64,000 nucleotides of DNA. Source: Flavobacterium segetis. Lineage in GTDB: Bacteria > Bacteroidota > Bacteroidia > Flavobacteriales > Flavobacteriaceae. The translations under genes were made by a program, and so were the position numbers. This document shows, in pieces, positions 37,762 through 46,981 of this stretch. Every line of letters begins with the position of its first letter. The first letter of the stretch is position 1. Location: the NCBI RefSeq assembly GCF_900129575.1, contig NZ_FQWE01000006.1, positions 243,055 through 307,054 of the forward strand. Direction: 5' to 3'. A model generated the notes under the pieces. The model did not search any database. It saw only the letters and a list, made by a program, of their open reading frames with translations, and was not told the DNA's origin.

Positions 37762-39387
37762 TTAAGAAAGAAACGAAGGTTTTAAACCCGGTTTCACTCT
37801 TTTTTTAGAGGCTTGTTCATACGCAAATCCAAAACCTATTAACTCACCTTCACTGTACGGCTTCCCGAAAAAAGAAAAACCTACCGGAAGATCGTAAACC
37901 TGTCCGCATGGAATTGTTATATGCGGATAACCGCTCATAGCTGCCGGTGATGTTAGTGAATAGCTACCCCATTTATCACCGTAAATTACATCAATACTGC
38001 ACGCTGGTCCCATCGTAATTCCACAAATAGCATCTAACTTATTCTCTTGAAAAACAGCATCTAAAATACTTTTACTTCCTTCAAAACTTGCTGTTAATGA
38101 TTCGATATATTTTTTATCATCAAGGCCTTGTCTATCATTAGCGTTTTCTAAGATTTCTTGTTTGCAGTAAGGCATTGCTTTATCTTCATTGTTCTTATTA
38201 AATTCAATCACCTCTTTCAAGGTTTTAACTTTGGCAGTACTATTAGAAAGATACTTATTTACTCCATCTTTAAATTCATAGTGTAACACATCAGATTCTG
38301 ATTGACCTAATGCATTTATTTTTTCAATATAGTCAATCTCTACTACAGTTGCACCTTGTTTTTTTAATAGATCTAGAGCGGCATCTAACAAATTATTAAT
38401 ATTGATATCATTACCTTGCGGCTTTTTTTCAATTCCAATTCTTTTTCCTTTTAAAGCATTTAAATCTAAAAACCCAGTGTAATCCTTTTTTGCTTTACCT
38501 GCACTTTCGAGAGTTACTTCATCATTAGTATCGACTGCAGCAATTGCACTTAATAATATTGCTGCGTCCGTAACAGTCCGTGTCATAGGACCAGCAGTAT
38601 CTTGTGTTTTTGATATTGGTATAATTCCAGAACGACTAACTAAACCAACCGTTGGCTTAATACCGACGATTCCATTCACTGAAGCTGGACAAACAATAGA
38701 ACCATCTGTTTCTGTGCCTATTGCTACTACGCAAAGATTAGCAGACACAGCAACGCCAGAACCGGCACTAGAACCACAAGGATTATGATCTAAAATATAA
38801 GGATTTTTTGATTGTCCACCTCTACTACTCCATCCAGAAGAAGATTGAGTTGATCGAAAATTTGCCCATTCGCTTAAATTTGCTTTACCAATTATTACGG
38901 CTCCAGCCTCTCTCAATTTTTTAACCACAAATGCATCATTTTTGGCAATATTACCAACCATCGCCAGAGATCCTGCAGTGGTTTGCATTTTATCAGCAGT
39001 ATCTATATTATCTTTTATAACCACCGGAATTCCATGTAAAGGACCTCTACTTTTACCTAATTTAAGCTCTTTATCCATCATAGTTGCTATTGCAACCGCA
39101 TCAGGATTCACCTCAATAATGGAGTTTAACTTCGCCCCATTCTGATCTATGGCTTTGATTCGTTCTAAATACATTTCAACCAGTTGTTTCGAAGTGTATT
39201 TCCCAGATGATAATTTTTCATTCAAACTACTAATGGTTTCTTCGTCTAATTCAAAGTCACTACCTGAATTTTCAACTAAGGCAGCACCTTCATTTTTAGT
39301 AGTGCTAGAATTACAACCGGTTATTAAAAGTGTAGTGATGCCTGCAGATGCCAGAGTTGCAGTGGTTAAAAAAGATCTTCTTTTCAT
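37762..39387 (-). CDS. exported amidase (amidase-signature family), probable lipoprotein
   Basis: This 541-residue protein belongs to the amidase-signature family with a Ser-cisSer-Lys triad. The catalytic lysine is in VIKDNID (about residue 126) and the nucleophile serine in GSSAGSGVAVSANL near residue 215. The N-terminus has twin arginines (MKRRSF), a hydrophobic stretch and a lipobox ITGC with Cys25, so it appears to be an exported lipoprotein, possibly through Tat. Annotation in related genomes varies (glutamyl-tRNA amidase-like, peptide amidase); the free exported form suggests an amide or peptide substrate, not tRNA. It is monocistronic. Confidence 0.9.
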   Translation of the reverse strand: MKRRSFLTTATLASAGITTLLITGCNSSTTKNEGAALVENSGSDFELDEETISSLNEKLSSGKYTSKQLVEMYLERIKAIDQNGAKLNSIIEVNPDAVAIATMMDKELKLGKSRGPLHGIPVVIKDNIDTADKMQTTAGSLAMVGNIAKNDAFVVKKLREAGAVIIGKANLSEWANFRSTQSSSGWSSRGGQSKNPYILDHNPCGSSAGSGVAVSANLCVVAIGTETDGSIVCPASVNGIVGIKPTVGLVSRSGIIPISKTQDTAGPMTRTVTDAAILLSAIAAVDTNDEVTLESAGKAKKDYTGFLDLNALKGKRIGIEKKPQGNDININNLLDAALDLLKKQGATVVEIDYIEKINALGQSESDVLHYEFKDGVNKYLSNSTAKVKTLKEVIEFNKNNEDKAMPYCKQEILENANDRQGLDDKKYIESLTASFEGSKSILDAVFQENKLDAICGITMGPACSIDVIYGDKWGSYSLTSPAAMSGYPHITIPCGQVYDLPVGFSFFGKPYSEGELIGFGFAYEQASKKRVKPGLKPSFLS

Positions 39388-39968
39388 AAATTAATTGTTT
39401 TAAAGTAATTATTTAAACAAATGTTTATCTAAAGTAATTTTTATTTACTAATAATTGAATATTATTTGACAAAACGAATGTTAAAATTTTGAAGGGAAGA
39501 ATTTAAACGATGGAATTTAAAATGGAGCATTATTAAAGTCATTAAAAAACTCAAAAATAGATAAAATTATTTTATGCTAAATATTAAAAAATTAGAAATG
39601 AAAATAATATGGTTTAGAATCTCAATATAATTTGAAGTTTTCGCGTTGTATCGCTATCCTAAATATTTATGATTTCAATTTTGTCTCCATAATAATCGCC
39701 ACGTGTTTTAATTCAAATAAACGATTAGAAGTGTAATAAAAATTAAAGCTTGGAAGCTAACTTGAATAGGATAACTGAATAAAATAGCTGCAATTGTTTA
39801 AAATTGATTAGACTTAAGGAAATTAAGTGCCTTTACTTTTTAAAATTTACGAATTAATATTAATATGCTTGGCATAGCAAAAAAATAGTAGTGCAACAAA
39901 ATCAATTAGTATATAATTAAATAATTATTGCCAATTATGAATAGAATGTAAGGAGATCCCACAAATAA
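39388..39968. other. long intergenic region with no recognisable gene
   Basis: About 580 bp between the amidase start and the next terminator, very AT-rich. I see no coding frame of convincing quality, no tRNA and no clear inverted repeat. It holds the amidase promoter region at its left end. It may be relic DNA. Confidence 0.5.
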
Positions 39969-39996
39969 AAATGCGCCTTCGTAGAAAGGCGCATTT
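39969..39996 (-). terminator. terminator of the GIY-YIG-like gene
   Basis: An 11-bp perfect stem AAATGCGCCTT (39969-39979) with AAGGCGCATTT (39986-39996); on the minus strand T residues follow. It ends 14 bp from the stop of the gene at 40010. Confidence 0.85.
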
Positions 39997-40009
39997 CGTA
40001 AATTCACAT

Positions 40010-40432
40010 TTAAAATGCTACATTCCATTTTGGTAATCTTCCATTTTCATCTAAGAAATTTTGTAAAACTTGACCTTCTACAAATGTTGGTATTACTTTA
40101 GTTTTATCGTTAAAAGTTTCATACCAAACTACTTCAAGAGAGCTTATATGTTCAATTTTCATTTGTGCTGGCCAAGAATATTTTCTTCCAGTTTTAGCAA
40201 ATTGATGTCCTTCAACGATTTTGTCTCTCAAACCACCATTTTTTATTTTTAAAGTTCCATCGTTTTGAATAGTGCCAGTTGAACCTACCATAATTAATTC
40301 CTTCTCTTCCCCTACTGAATAAACTAGGAATACTCCAGATCCTTCCGACGCATTACAAACTTCGGCCAAACTATCTTCAGTTGAAAATGAAAACTGATTG
40401 GTAACTTTAAATTTTTTTAATTCCTTATACAT
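40010..40432 (-). CDS. GIY-YIG-like hypothetical protein
   Basis: I prefer the ATG at 40432 (MYKELKKFKV); an alternative ATG lies at 40450. The 140-residue protein has no assigned function, but several features suggest a GIY-YIG-like fold: GVFLVYSV near residue 33, then MVGSTG, GGLRDKIVEGHQF, and a C-terminal VEGQVLQNFLDENGRLPKWN segment with a glutamate in the place of the catalytic one. The tyrosines of the name-giving motif are partly replaced, so nuclease activity is uncertain. It is monocistronic with a terminator. The fold call is inference. Confidence 0.6.
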   Translation of the reverse strand: MYKELKKFKVTNQFSFSTEDSLAEVCNASEGSGVFLVYSVGEEKELIMVGSTGTIQNDGTLKIKNGGLRDKIVEGHQFAKTGRKYSWPAQMKIEHISSLEVVWYETFNDKTKVIPTFVEGQVLQNFLDENGRLPKWNVAF

Positions 40433-40527
40433 ATATTTAGTTTTTATCACAAAAGCTTTTAGGCTAGATGTGTTTTATTAATTATCTTCCTGTTATACCC
40501 ATCTATAGAATATTGTGTTATAAAAAA

Positions 40528-40553
40528 AATACCCCACAAGTCCGTGAGGTATT
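40528..40553 (-). terminator. terminator of sucD
   Basis: AATACCCCAC (40528-40537) pairs with GTGAGGTATT (40544-40553) with one mismatch; on the minus strand eight T residues follow. It lies 23 bp after the sucD stop. Confidence 0.8.
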
Positions 40554-40575
40554 TCTTCTATTACTCTATTTAGGT

Positions 40576-41448
40576 CTATCCCAGTACCTCTTTTACTTTT
40601 TTTCCAATTTCTGCCGGAGAATCTACAACGTGTATTCCACACTCTCTCATAATTTGTTTTTTAGCCTCAGCTGTATCATCAGATCCACCTACAATAGCAC
40701 CAGCATGCCCCATAGTTCTTCCTGGAGGAGCCGTTACTCCTGCAATAAAACCTACAACTGGTTTACGATTTCCATCAGCTTTGATCCAGTGTGCAGCATC
40801 TGCTTCTAATTGTCCACCTATTTCGCCTATCATTACAATACATTCCGTTTCAGGATCATTCATCAATAATTCAACGGCCTCTTTAGTAGTTGTTCCAATG
40901 ATTGGATCCCCTCCAATACCGATTGCAGTTGTAATACCTAATCCTTGTTTTACAACTTGGTCAGCTGCTTCATAAGTTAAAGTTCCTGATTTAGAAACAA
41001 TTCCAATTGTACCTTTTTTGAAAACAAAACCTGGCATAATTCCAACTTTAGCTTCGCCTGGTGTAATGATTCCAGGACAGTTAGGTCCAATCAATCTTGC
41101 ATTTCTTTCTTTAACATAACTGTTCGCTTTTATCATGTCAGCAACAGGAATTCCCTCAGTAATTGCAATAATTACTTTAATACCTGCGTCTGCAGCTTCC
41201 ATAATTGCATCAGCAGCAAAAGCTGGTGGAACAAAAATAATAGTTGTATCGGCTCCTGCTTGTTCAACAGCATCTTTTACAGTATTGAACACAGGTCTTT
41301 CTAAATGTGTAGTCCCTCCTTTACCTGGAGTTACTCCACCCACAACATTAGTTCCATACTCAATCATTTGAGAGGCATGGAAAGTTCCTTCGCTTCCTGT
41401 AAAACCTTGAACAATTATTTTGGAATCTTTATTAACTAAAACACTCAT
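40576..41448 (-). CDS. sucD: succinyl-CoA synthetase alpha subunit
   Basis: The alpha subunit of the TCA-cycle enzyme that makes ATP or GTP from succinyl-CoA. The 290-residue protein has a N-terminal CoA-binding Rossmann domain ([13 protein letters not shown]) and the phosphohistidine His248 in [13 protein letters not shown]. The length and sequence are typical. sucC is not adjacent. A TACTTTTG promoter element lies upstream at 41485-41492, so it appears to be transcribed separately from the lipid A genes. A terminator follows. Confidence 0.97.
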   Translation of the reverse strand: MSVLVNKDSKIIVQGFTGSEGTFHASQMIEYGTNVVGGVTPGKGGTTHLERPVFNTVKDAVEQAGADTTIIFVPPAFAADAIMEAADAGIKVIIAITEGIPVADMIKANSYVKERNARLIGPNCPGIITPGEAKVGIMPGFVFKKGTIGIVSKSGTLTYEAADQVVKQGLGITTAIGIGGDPIIGTTTKEAVELLMNDPETECIVMIGEIGGQLEADAAHWIKADGNRKPVVGFIAGVTAPPGRTMGHAGAIVGGSDDTAEAKKQIMRECGIHVVDSPAEIGKKVKEVLG

Positions 41449-41484
41449 GATATATTATTTTATGTAGTTTTTAAAATTGTGATG

Positions 41485-41492
41485 CAAAAGTA
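41485..41492 (-). promoter_or_regulatory. -7 promoter element of sucD
   Basis: On the minus strand TACTTTTG followed by C matches TAnnTTTG exactly. It ends 36 bp before the sucD start, giving a leader of about 30 nt. Confidence 0.5.
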
Positions 41493-41544
41493 TAAAATTG
41501 AAAGCACTAAATGGTCATTAGCTATTTAGTTTTTTGATATAAAA

Positions 41545-41907
41545 TTAAGACAACTGACTCATCTGGTATCCACGAAACAATTTATTGTCTTTTATCTGCC
41601 AAATAACCATAAAATGAGCTAATAACATCTCCTCTCTTGGATTCTCAATTGTTTTTACAAAATGTGAATACCGAACAGAAACCATATCGGTTTCTGATGT
41701 TATGTGACTAATTCTAACTTTAGAACGCACATATGCTTTACTTAGTTCCTCTGATAAGTCAATTAACCCATTATACTTAAGTTCAACAAAACCTTTACTA
41801 CTGTTCCATTCAACAATTATATCAGGGTGTAAATATTCCTTTAATACTTCGCTGTCAATTAAGGCATCCGATTTATAAAATTTTTTAACTATTTCTTTAG
41901 CAGACAT
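41545..41907 (-). CDS. NTF2-like (SnoaL-type) small protein
   Basis: This 120-residue protein has the pattern of an NTF2-like cone fold: three N-terminal helices (SAKEIVKKFYKSDAL, LKEYLHPDIIVEWNSS) followed by strands including VSVRYSHFVKTIENP and LLAHFMVIWQIKDNKLFRGYQMSQL. Such proteins are small enzymes or binding proteins of diverse function, and nothing here identifies a substrate. The start lies 1 bp after the stop of the lpxD homologue upstream, so the two are co-transcribed and perhaps translationally coupled. Confidence 0.7.
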   Translation of the reverse strand: MSAKEIVKKFYKSDALIDSEVLKEYLHPDIIVEWNSSKGFVELKYNGLIDLSEELSKAYVRSKVRISHITSETDMVSVRYSHFVKTIENPREEMLLAHFMVIWQIKDNKLFRGYQMSQLS

Positions 41908-41908
41908 A

Positions 41909-42838
41909 TTATTTAATTTTATTTAAAATTTCTGGAATTTTCTTGATATTAGCCAATTGTTTTAATTTTTCTCGTGATTCCTCAATAGGTGTTCCAAAAT
42001 AAGATTTTCCTCCTTCAACAGATTTTGTAACTCCCGTTTGACCTAAAATTACTGCTTTAGAACCTATTGTGATTCCGCTAGTGGTTCCTACTTGTCCCCA
42101 AATTGTAACTTCATCTTCAATTATAACGCATCCAGCAATTCCAGTTTGTGAGGCAATTAAACATTTTTTACCAATTACAGTATCGTGTCCAACATGCACT
42201 TGATTATCAATCTTTGTGCCTTCGCCAATGATTGTATCGCCGCTAACTCCTTTATCAATAGTACATAGTGCTCCTATTCCAACATTATCCTTAATTACTA
42301 CCCTTCCTCCAGAAAGCAGTTGATCAAAACCTTCGACTCTTTTTTTATAATAAAAAGCGTCAGCTCCTAAAACTGTACCTGCGTGAATAATAACATTATC
42401 ACCTATCACAGTATGATCATAAATAGATACATTAGAATGAATCGAACAATTTTTTCCAATTATAACCTTATTTCCAATAAAGGTATTAGGTTGAATAATA
42501 GTTCCTTCACCTATTTCTGCAGAAGGCGAGATCGAGACATTTGAAAACTGAAACGGTTTAAAAAACTGTGTCAATTTATTAAAGTCTCTAAATGGATCAT
42601 CTGAAATCAATAATGCTTTACCTTCAGGGCAATCAACTTCCTTGTTTATTAAAACAATGGTAGCCGCTGAATGCAGTGCTTTATCATAATATTTTGGATG
42701 ATCTACAAAAACAATATCACCCAATTCAACAACATGAATTTCATTCATTCCCAATACAGGGAAATTGCTATCACCAACATAATCACTGCCGATAATAATT
42801 GCTATTTCTTCTAACGAGTAAACTTTTGGGAATTTCAT
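41909..42838 (-). CDS. LpxD-like UDP-3-O-acyl-glucosamine N-acyltransferase, second copy
   Basis: This 309-residue protein has a N-terminal LpxD-type uridine-binding domain (about residues 1-100) and then a left-handed beta-helix of hexapeptide repeats. The segment [21 protein letters not shown] includes the conserved catalytic-type histidine. It is shorter and divergent compared with the lpxD at 45820-46863. Whether it acylates UDP-GlcN with a different fatty acid or has another sugar substrate is not known. It sits immediately downstream of efp and upstream of the NTF2-like gene on one strand. Confidence 0.85.
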   Translation of the reverse strand: MKFPKVYSLEEIAIIIGSDYVGDSNFPVLGMNEIHVVELGDIVFVDHPKYYDKALHSAATIVLINKEVDCPEGKALLISDDPFRDFNKLTQFFKPFQFSNVSISPSAEIGEGTIIQPNTFIGNKVIIGKNCSIHSNVSIYDHTVIGDNVIIHAGTVLGADAFYYKKRVEGFDQLLSGGRVVIKDNVGIGALCTIDKGVSGDTIIGEGTKIDNQVHVGHDTVIGKKCLIASQTGIAGCVIIEDEVTIWGQVGTTSGITIGSKAVILGQTGVTKSVEGGKSYFGTPIEESREKLKQLANIKKIPEILNKIK

Positions 42839-42914
42839 AATATTATTTAGAAAATATTTATAGTAACAAAAATGAAAATGATCTAATTACTATAATTGCT
42901 AATTATCAATTTAC

Positions 42915-43481
42915 TTACTCTTTTACACGTTCCATGTAATTTCCAGATGTTGTGTCAATTTTAATTTTGTCACCTTCATTTATAAATAAAGGAACATTTA
43001 CAGTTGCACCAGTTTCAACTGTTGCTGATTTAGTAGCATTAGTTGCAGTATTTCCTTTAATTCCAGGCTCTGCATAAGTAACTTCTAGAACAACTGAAGC
43101 TGGCATATCTACTGAAAGTGGCAAATCAGTTTCTGTATTAATACTTATCATCACATTTTCTCCCTCTTTTAATAATCCTGGCGAATCTAAAATATTTTTA
43201 TTTAATGTAATTTGTTCGAAAGTTTCAGTATTCATAAAATGAAATTCTTCGCCTTCAGGATATAAGAATTGAAATTTATGGTTTTCAACTCTGACCTCTT
43301 CAATTTTATGCCCTGCAGAGAAGGTATTGTCTAAAACTCTTCCATTAGTCAAACTTCTTAATTTTGTTCTTACAAAAGCAGGTCCTTTACCTGGTTTTAC
43401 ATGAAGGAATTCTACAATTTTATAGATGTCATTATTGAACTTAATACACAATCCATTTTTAATATCTGATGTTGATGCCAT
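42915..43481 (-). CDS. efp: elongation factor P
   Basis: EF-P rescues ribosomes stalled at proline stretches. The 188-residue protein has three beta domains: KOW-like (MASTSDIKNGLCIKF), central OB and C-terminal OB (GNYMERV). The modification loop is HVKPGKGPAF, with Lys32 at the tip. It is part of the same-strand run with the lipid A genes, 102 bp downstream of lpxA, an arrangement common in flavobacteria. Confidence 0.97.
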   Translation of the reverse strand: MASTSDIKNGLCIKFNNDIYKIVEFLHVKPGKGPAFVRTKLRSLTNGRVLDNTFSAGHKIEEVRVENHKFQFLYPEGEEFHFMNTETFEQITLNKNILDSPGLLKEGENVMISINTETDLPLSVDMPASVVLEVTYAEPGIKGNTATNATKSATVETGATVNVPLFINEGDKIKIDTTSGNYMERVKE

Positions 43482-43583
43482 TTGTAATTTAATTTTGGCT
43501 ATTAGTTGTTAACTGCTAGCGATTTATATTTCTTTATTGATTTTTTTAGGTAAAGGCAAAATGCCGATAGCCACATACTTTTT

Positions 43584-44369
43584 CTAATAATTACCAGAGT
43601 AACCCTTCATTACTCCTCGAGATGAATTTCTAATAAAATCAATAATTTCATCTCTTTCTGGTGTTGCTTCCATCTCGGCTTCAATAATACCTAAAGCTTG
43701 CGTAGTGTTGAAATTTTTTTGATAAAGAATTCGGTATATACCTTGAATCTCTCTAATTTTTTCTGATGTAAAACCGCGTCTTCTTAGTCCAACTGAGTTA
43801 ATTCCGACATAAGACAATGGCTCTTTTGCGGCTTTAGTATAAGGAGGAACATCTTTTCTTAAGAGTGAACCACCAGAAATCATTGCATGATCACCTATAC
43901 TGATAAATTGATGCACCGCCGATAGTCCTCCAATGATGGCATAATTTCCCACGGTGACGTGACCTCCTAGAAGAACTCCATTTACGATAATTACGTTATT
44001 ACCAATATGACAATCGTGAGCTATGTGTGCAGTTGCCATAACAAGACAATTATCACCTAATGTGGTTTGACCAGATGCTATTGTACCTCTATTTATTGTG
44101 ACACATTCTCTAATAGTACAGTTATCACCGATAATAGCTAGCGAATCTTCGCCACCAAATTTTAAATCCTGAGGGACTGCTGATATTACTGCACCTGGAA
44201 ATATATTACAATTTTTTCCAATTCGCGCGCCTTCCATGATGGTTACATTAGAACCGATCCACGTTCCATCTCCAATAATTACATTGTTATGAATAGTTGT
44301 AAAGGGTTCAATAACTACGTTTTTAGCTATTTTTGCTCCAGGATGCACATAAGCAAGTGGTTGATTCAT
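43584..44369 (-). CDS. lpxA: UDP-N-acetylglucosamine acyltransferase
   Basis: LpxA performs the first step of lipid A synthesis, acylating UDP-GlcNAc. The 261-residue protein is a left-handed beta-helix with hexapeptide repeats (residues 1-190) followed by a helical C-terminal domain. The catalytic histidine region is ATAHIAHDCHIGNNVI (about residues 118-133). It is separated from lpxC/fabZ by a 72-bp spacer that can fold into strong AT-rich hairpins. The length is normal. Confidence 0.95.
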   Translation of the reverse strand: MNQPLAYVHPGAKIAKNVVIEPFTTIHNNVIIGDGTWIGSNVTIMEGARIGKNCNIFPGAVISAVPQDLKFGGEDSLAIIGDNCTIRECVTINRGTIASGQTTLGDNCLVMATAHIAHDCHIGNNVIIVNGVLLGGHVTVGNYAIIGGLSAVHQFISIGDHAMISGGSLLRKDVPPYTKAAKEPLSYVGINSVGLRRRGFTSEKIREIQGIYRILYQKNFNTTQALGIIEAEMEATPERDEIIDFIRNSSRGVMKGYSGNY

Positions 44370-44379
44370 TTTTTTTTGT

Positions 44380-44425
44380 TTAATCGATTAAATGTTAAAC
44401 CGATTAATCGAATAATCGATTAATC
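44380..44425. repeat. clustered palindromes between lpxC/fabZ and lpxA
   Basis: Two inverted repeats lie in the 72-bp spacer: the perfect 12-bp palindrome TTAATCGATTAA (44380-44391), and a hairpin with 10-bp perfect arms GATTAATCGA (44402-44411) and TCGATTAATC (44416-44425) and a 4-nt loop. They share the ATTAATCGAT word. In the transcript they would form a stem before the lpxA start; in DNA they could bind a dimeric protein. Confidence 0.65.
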
Positions 44426-44441
44426 AAATCAATAAAAATTA

Positions 44442-45836
44442 TTATTTTTTTGCAATTTGAGCCATTAATTCTGCTTCAGCAACTAGTCTTCCATTCGCGT
44501 AGGCATTCGCTTGCATGTGACAAATTCCTCTTCTAATTGGAGTAATCAAATCACATTTAAAAATTAAGGTATCTCCTGGTAAAACTTTTTGTTTAAACTT
44601 AACATTATCAATTTTCATAAAGTAAGTCAAATAATTTTCTGGATCTGGAACTGTACTTAAAACTAATATCCCTCCTGTTTGAGCCATCGCCTCCACAATT
44701 AAAACTCCTGGCATTACTGGAGCCTCAGGAAAATGACCTACAAAAAAGTTTTCATTCATTGTAACATTTTTCATTCCTACAACATGACTCTCTGACATTT
44801 CAATGATTCTATCAATCAATAAAAAAGGAGGTCTATGTGGAAGAACAGCCATTATTTTATGAATATCCATCAAGGGCTCAAGATTTAAATCGTACACAGG
44901 AACAAAGTTTCTTTGTTCAATTTTTATAATTTTAGCCATTTTCTTTGCAAATTGTGTATTTACAAAATGTCCCGGTTTATTTGCAATAATTTTTCCTTGT
45001 ATTTTTGTACCTATTAGTGCTAAATCTCCAACTACATCTAATAGTTTGTGGCGAGCCGCTTCATTGGGATAATGTAAAGTAAGATTATCTAAAATCCCAT
45101 TTGGTTTTACTGTTATTTCATCTTTACCAAAAGCAACTTTCAAATTTTCCATTGTAGCAGCTGATATTTCCTTATCAACATAAACAATAGCATTATTTAA
45201 GTCACCGCCTTTTATCAAACCTTCTTCTAAAAGAAATTCTAATTCATGCAAAAAGCTGAATGTTCTAGATTGCGCAATTTCAGTTTTAAAATCAGCAATG
45301 CTCTTCATATTAGCGTTTTGCGTTCCCAAAATTTTTGTACCAAAATCTACCATTGTTGTTACACAAAAATGATCACTTGGCATCACTAAAATTTCACTAC
45401 CAGAAGCTTCATCAGTAAATGAAATAACCTCTTTTACCACATAAACATTTCTTTTAGCATTTTGATCTTCAATTCCCGCCGTTTCTAGTGCTTCAACAAA
45501 ATATTTTGATGAGCCATCCATTATTGGTAGTTCTGAAGCATTCAATTCTATTATTATATTGTCAACGTCACAACCTACTAAAGCAGCTAAAACATGCTCT
45601 GGAGTTTGAATTTTTACTCCTAATTTTTCTAGATTAGTTCCTCTTTGAGTATTAACAACATAATTTGCATCTGCTTCAATTATAGGATGTCCTTCAAGAT
45701 CTACTCGAACAAAAGTAAAACCATTGTTTACCGGAGCAGGTTTAAAAGTCATTTTCACTTCTTTACCTGTATGCAGCCCCACACCAGTTAGTGATATTTC
45801 TGCTTTGATGGTCTTCTGTTTAACCATTGTTTCCAT
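44442..45836 (-). CDS. lpxC/fabZ: bifunctional LpxC deacetylase / FabZ dehydratase fusion
   Basis: This 464-residue fusion joins two enzymes. Residues 1 to about 310 are LpxC, the zinc deacetylase that commits UDP-3-O-acyl-GlcNAc to lipid A; zinc ligand His81 lies in TPEHVLAAL, and the ligand pair is in HKLLDVVGD near residue 235. Residues about 320-464 are FabZ, the 3-hydroxyacyl-ACP dehydratase, with [11 protein letters not shown] and [12 protein letters not shown] carrying the catalytic His and Glu. The fusion is known in Bacteroidota. The start overlaps lpxD by 17 bp; the later ATG at 45827 is an alternative. Confidence 0.96.
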   Translation of the reverse strand: METMVKQKTIKAEISLTGVGLHTGKEVKMTFKPAPVNNGFTFVRVDLEGHPIIEADANYVVNTQRGTNLEKLGVKIQTPEHVLAALVGCDVDNIIIELNASELPIMDGSSKYFVEALETAGIEDQNAKRNVYVVKEVISFTDEASGSEILVMPSDHFCVTTMVDFGTKILGTQNANMKSIADFKTEIAQSRTFSFLHELEFLLEEGLIKGGDLNNAIVYVDKEISAATMENLKVAFGKDEITVKPNGILDNLTLHYPNEAARHKLLDVVGDLALIGTKIQGKIIANKPGHFVNTQFAKKMAKIIKIEQRNFVPVYDLNLEPLMDIHKIMAVLPHRPPFLLIDRIIEMSESHVVGMKNVTMNENFFVGHFPEAPVMPGVLIVEAMAQTGGILVLSTVPDPENYLTYFMKIDNVKFKQKVLPGDTLIFKCDLITPIRRGICHMQANAYANGRLVAEAELMAQIAKK

Positions 45837-46863
45837 TTTTTTGGTTTAATATTTGTTTTTTTAACTCTGCGATTTCTTTTACAATTTTTGGTAAGTTTTT
45901 AAAGTGAATGAATGATTTGCTAAAATCATTATATCCAAATGCGGGACTTCCTTGTATAATTTCATTATCTTTTATATTTTTTCCAACGCCGGCTTGTGCT
46001 TGAATTCGAACATTGTTTCCGATAGTTAAATGTCCTGAAATTCCAACTTGCCCACCGATCATCCCATTTCTGCCAATTTTAGTGGATCCAGCAACACCTG
46101 TTTGAGCGGCAATCACTGTGTTTTCACCAATTTCAACATTGTGAGCAATTTGAATTTGGTTATCTAACTTAACACCTTTTCTAATAATAGTAGAACCCAT
46201 AGTTGCTCTATCAATTGTAGTGCAAGAACCTATATCTACATTATCCTCAATGATTACATTTCCTATTTGGGGAATTTTTGTATAAGTTCCGTCAGGGTTT
46301 GGCGCAAAGCCAAAACCATCAGACCCAACTATTGCTCCGGAATGAATGGTACAATTATTTCCAATAATAGATTCTGAATAAATTTTTGCACCAGCGAAAA
46401 AAGTAACATTATCCCCTACGACAACATTATCACCTACAAAACAATTTGGATAAATTTTAACATTATCACCAATGGTGACGTTTTCTCCTATATAACTAAA
46501 ACTTCCTAAATATAAATTTTCACCATGTTTTACAGTAGGTGAAAGGAATGATGGTTGTTCAATTCCGCTTTTGTTATTTTTAACTTCGTTATAAAATTCT
46601 AATAATTTTGAGAATGCTGCGTATGCATCAGGAACTTTTATAAGTGTTGTGTTAATTGCGTTTTCTGGAAAAAATGTGTCGTTTACTATTGTAACCGAAG
46701 CCTCTGTAGTATAAATGTGATTTAGATATTTGGGGTTTGACAAGAAAGTAAGCGAACCTGCAGAACCTTCTTCGATTTTTGACAATCTAAAAACTTCTAC
46801 CATTGGATTACCAACAACTTCTCCTGCTAAAATTCCCGCTATCTGTTCGGCTGTAAATTTCAT
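45820..46863 (-). CDS. lpxD: UDP-3-O-acylglucosamine N-acyltransferase
   Basis: LpxD adds the second acyl chain in lipid A synthesis. The 347-residue protein has a N-terminal LpxD domain ([20 protein letters not shown]), a left-handed beta-helix of hexapeptide repeats with [23 protein letters not shown] holding the catalytic histidine, and a C-terminal helix. It is the full-length copy in this window. It begins the block lpxD-lpxC/fabZ-lpxA-efp-lpxD2. A TATTTTTG element at 46960-46967 (minus strand) may be the promoter, with a leader of about 90 nt. Confidence 0.95.
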   Translation of the reverse strand: MKFTAEQIAGILAGEVVGNPMVEVFRLSKIEEGSAGSLTFLSNPKYLNHIYTTEASVTIVNDTFFPENAINTTLIKVPDAYAAFSKLLEFYNEVKNNKSGIEQPSFLSPTVKHGENLYLGSFSYIGENVTIGDNVKIYPNCFVGDNVVVGDNVTFFAGAKIYSESIIGNNCTIHSGAIVGSDGFGFAPNPDGTYTKIPQIGNVIIEDNVDIGSCTTIDRATMGSTIIRKGVKLDNQIQIAHNVEIGENTVIAAQTGVAGSTKIGRNGMIGGQVGISGHLTIGNNVRIQAQAGVGKNIKDNEIIQGSPAFGYNDFSKSFIHFKNLPKIVKEIAELKKQILNQKNGNNG

Positions 46864-46981
46864 CTTATCTAATTATATTCTTCATAGTCATAAGATGGGA
46901 ATCATTACATACTATCCAATAGCTATTCAAAAAAAAAGTTTTGACTTGTTTCATTTCGACAAAAATATAAAAAAATAGATT

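Noticed and set aside
26431..39387. Polysaccharide utilisation locus around the GH31 enzyme
   Set aside because: No susC/susD pair, TonB receptor or surface glycan-binding protein is present. The enzymes are cytoplasmic and belong to glycogen metabolism.
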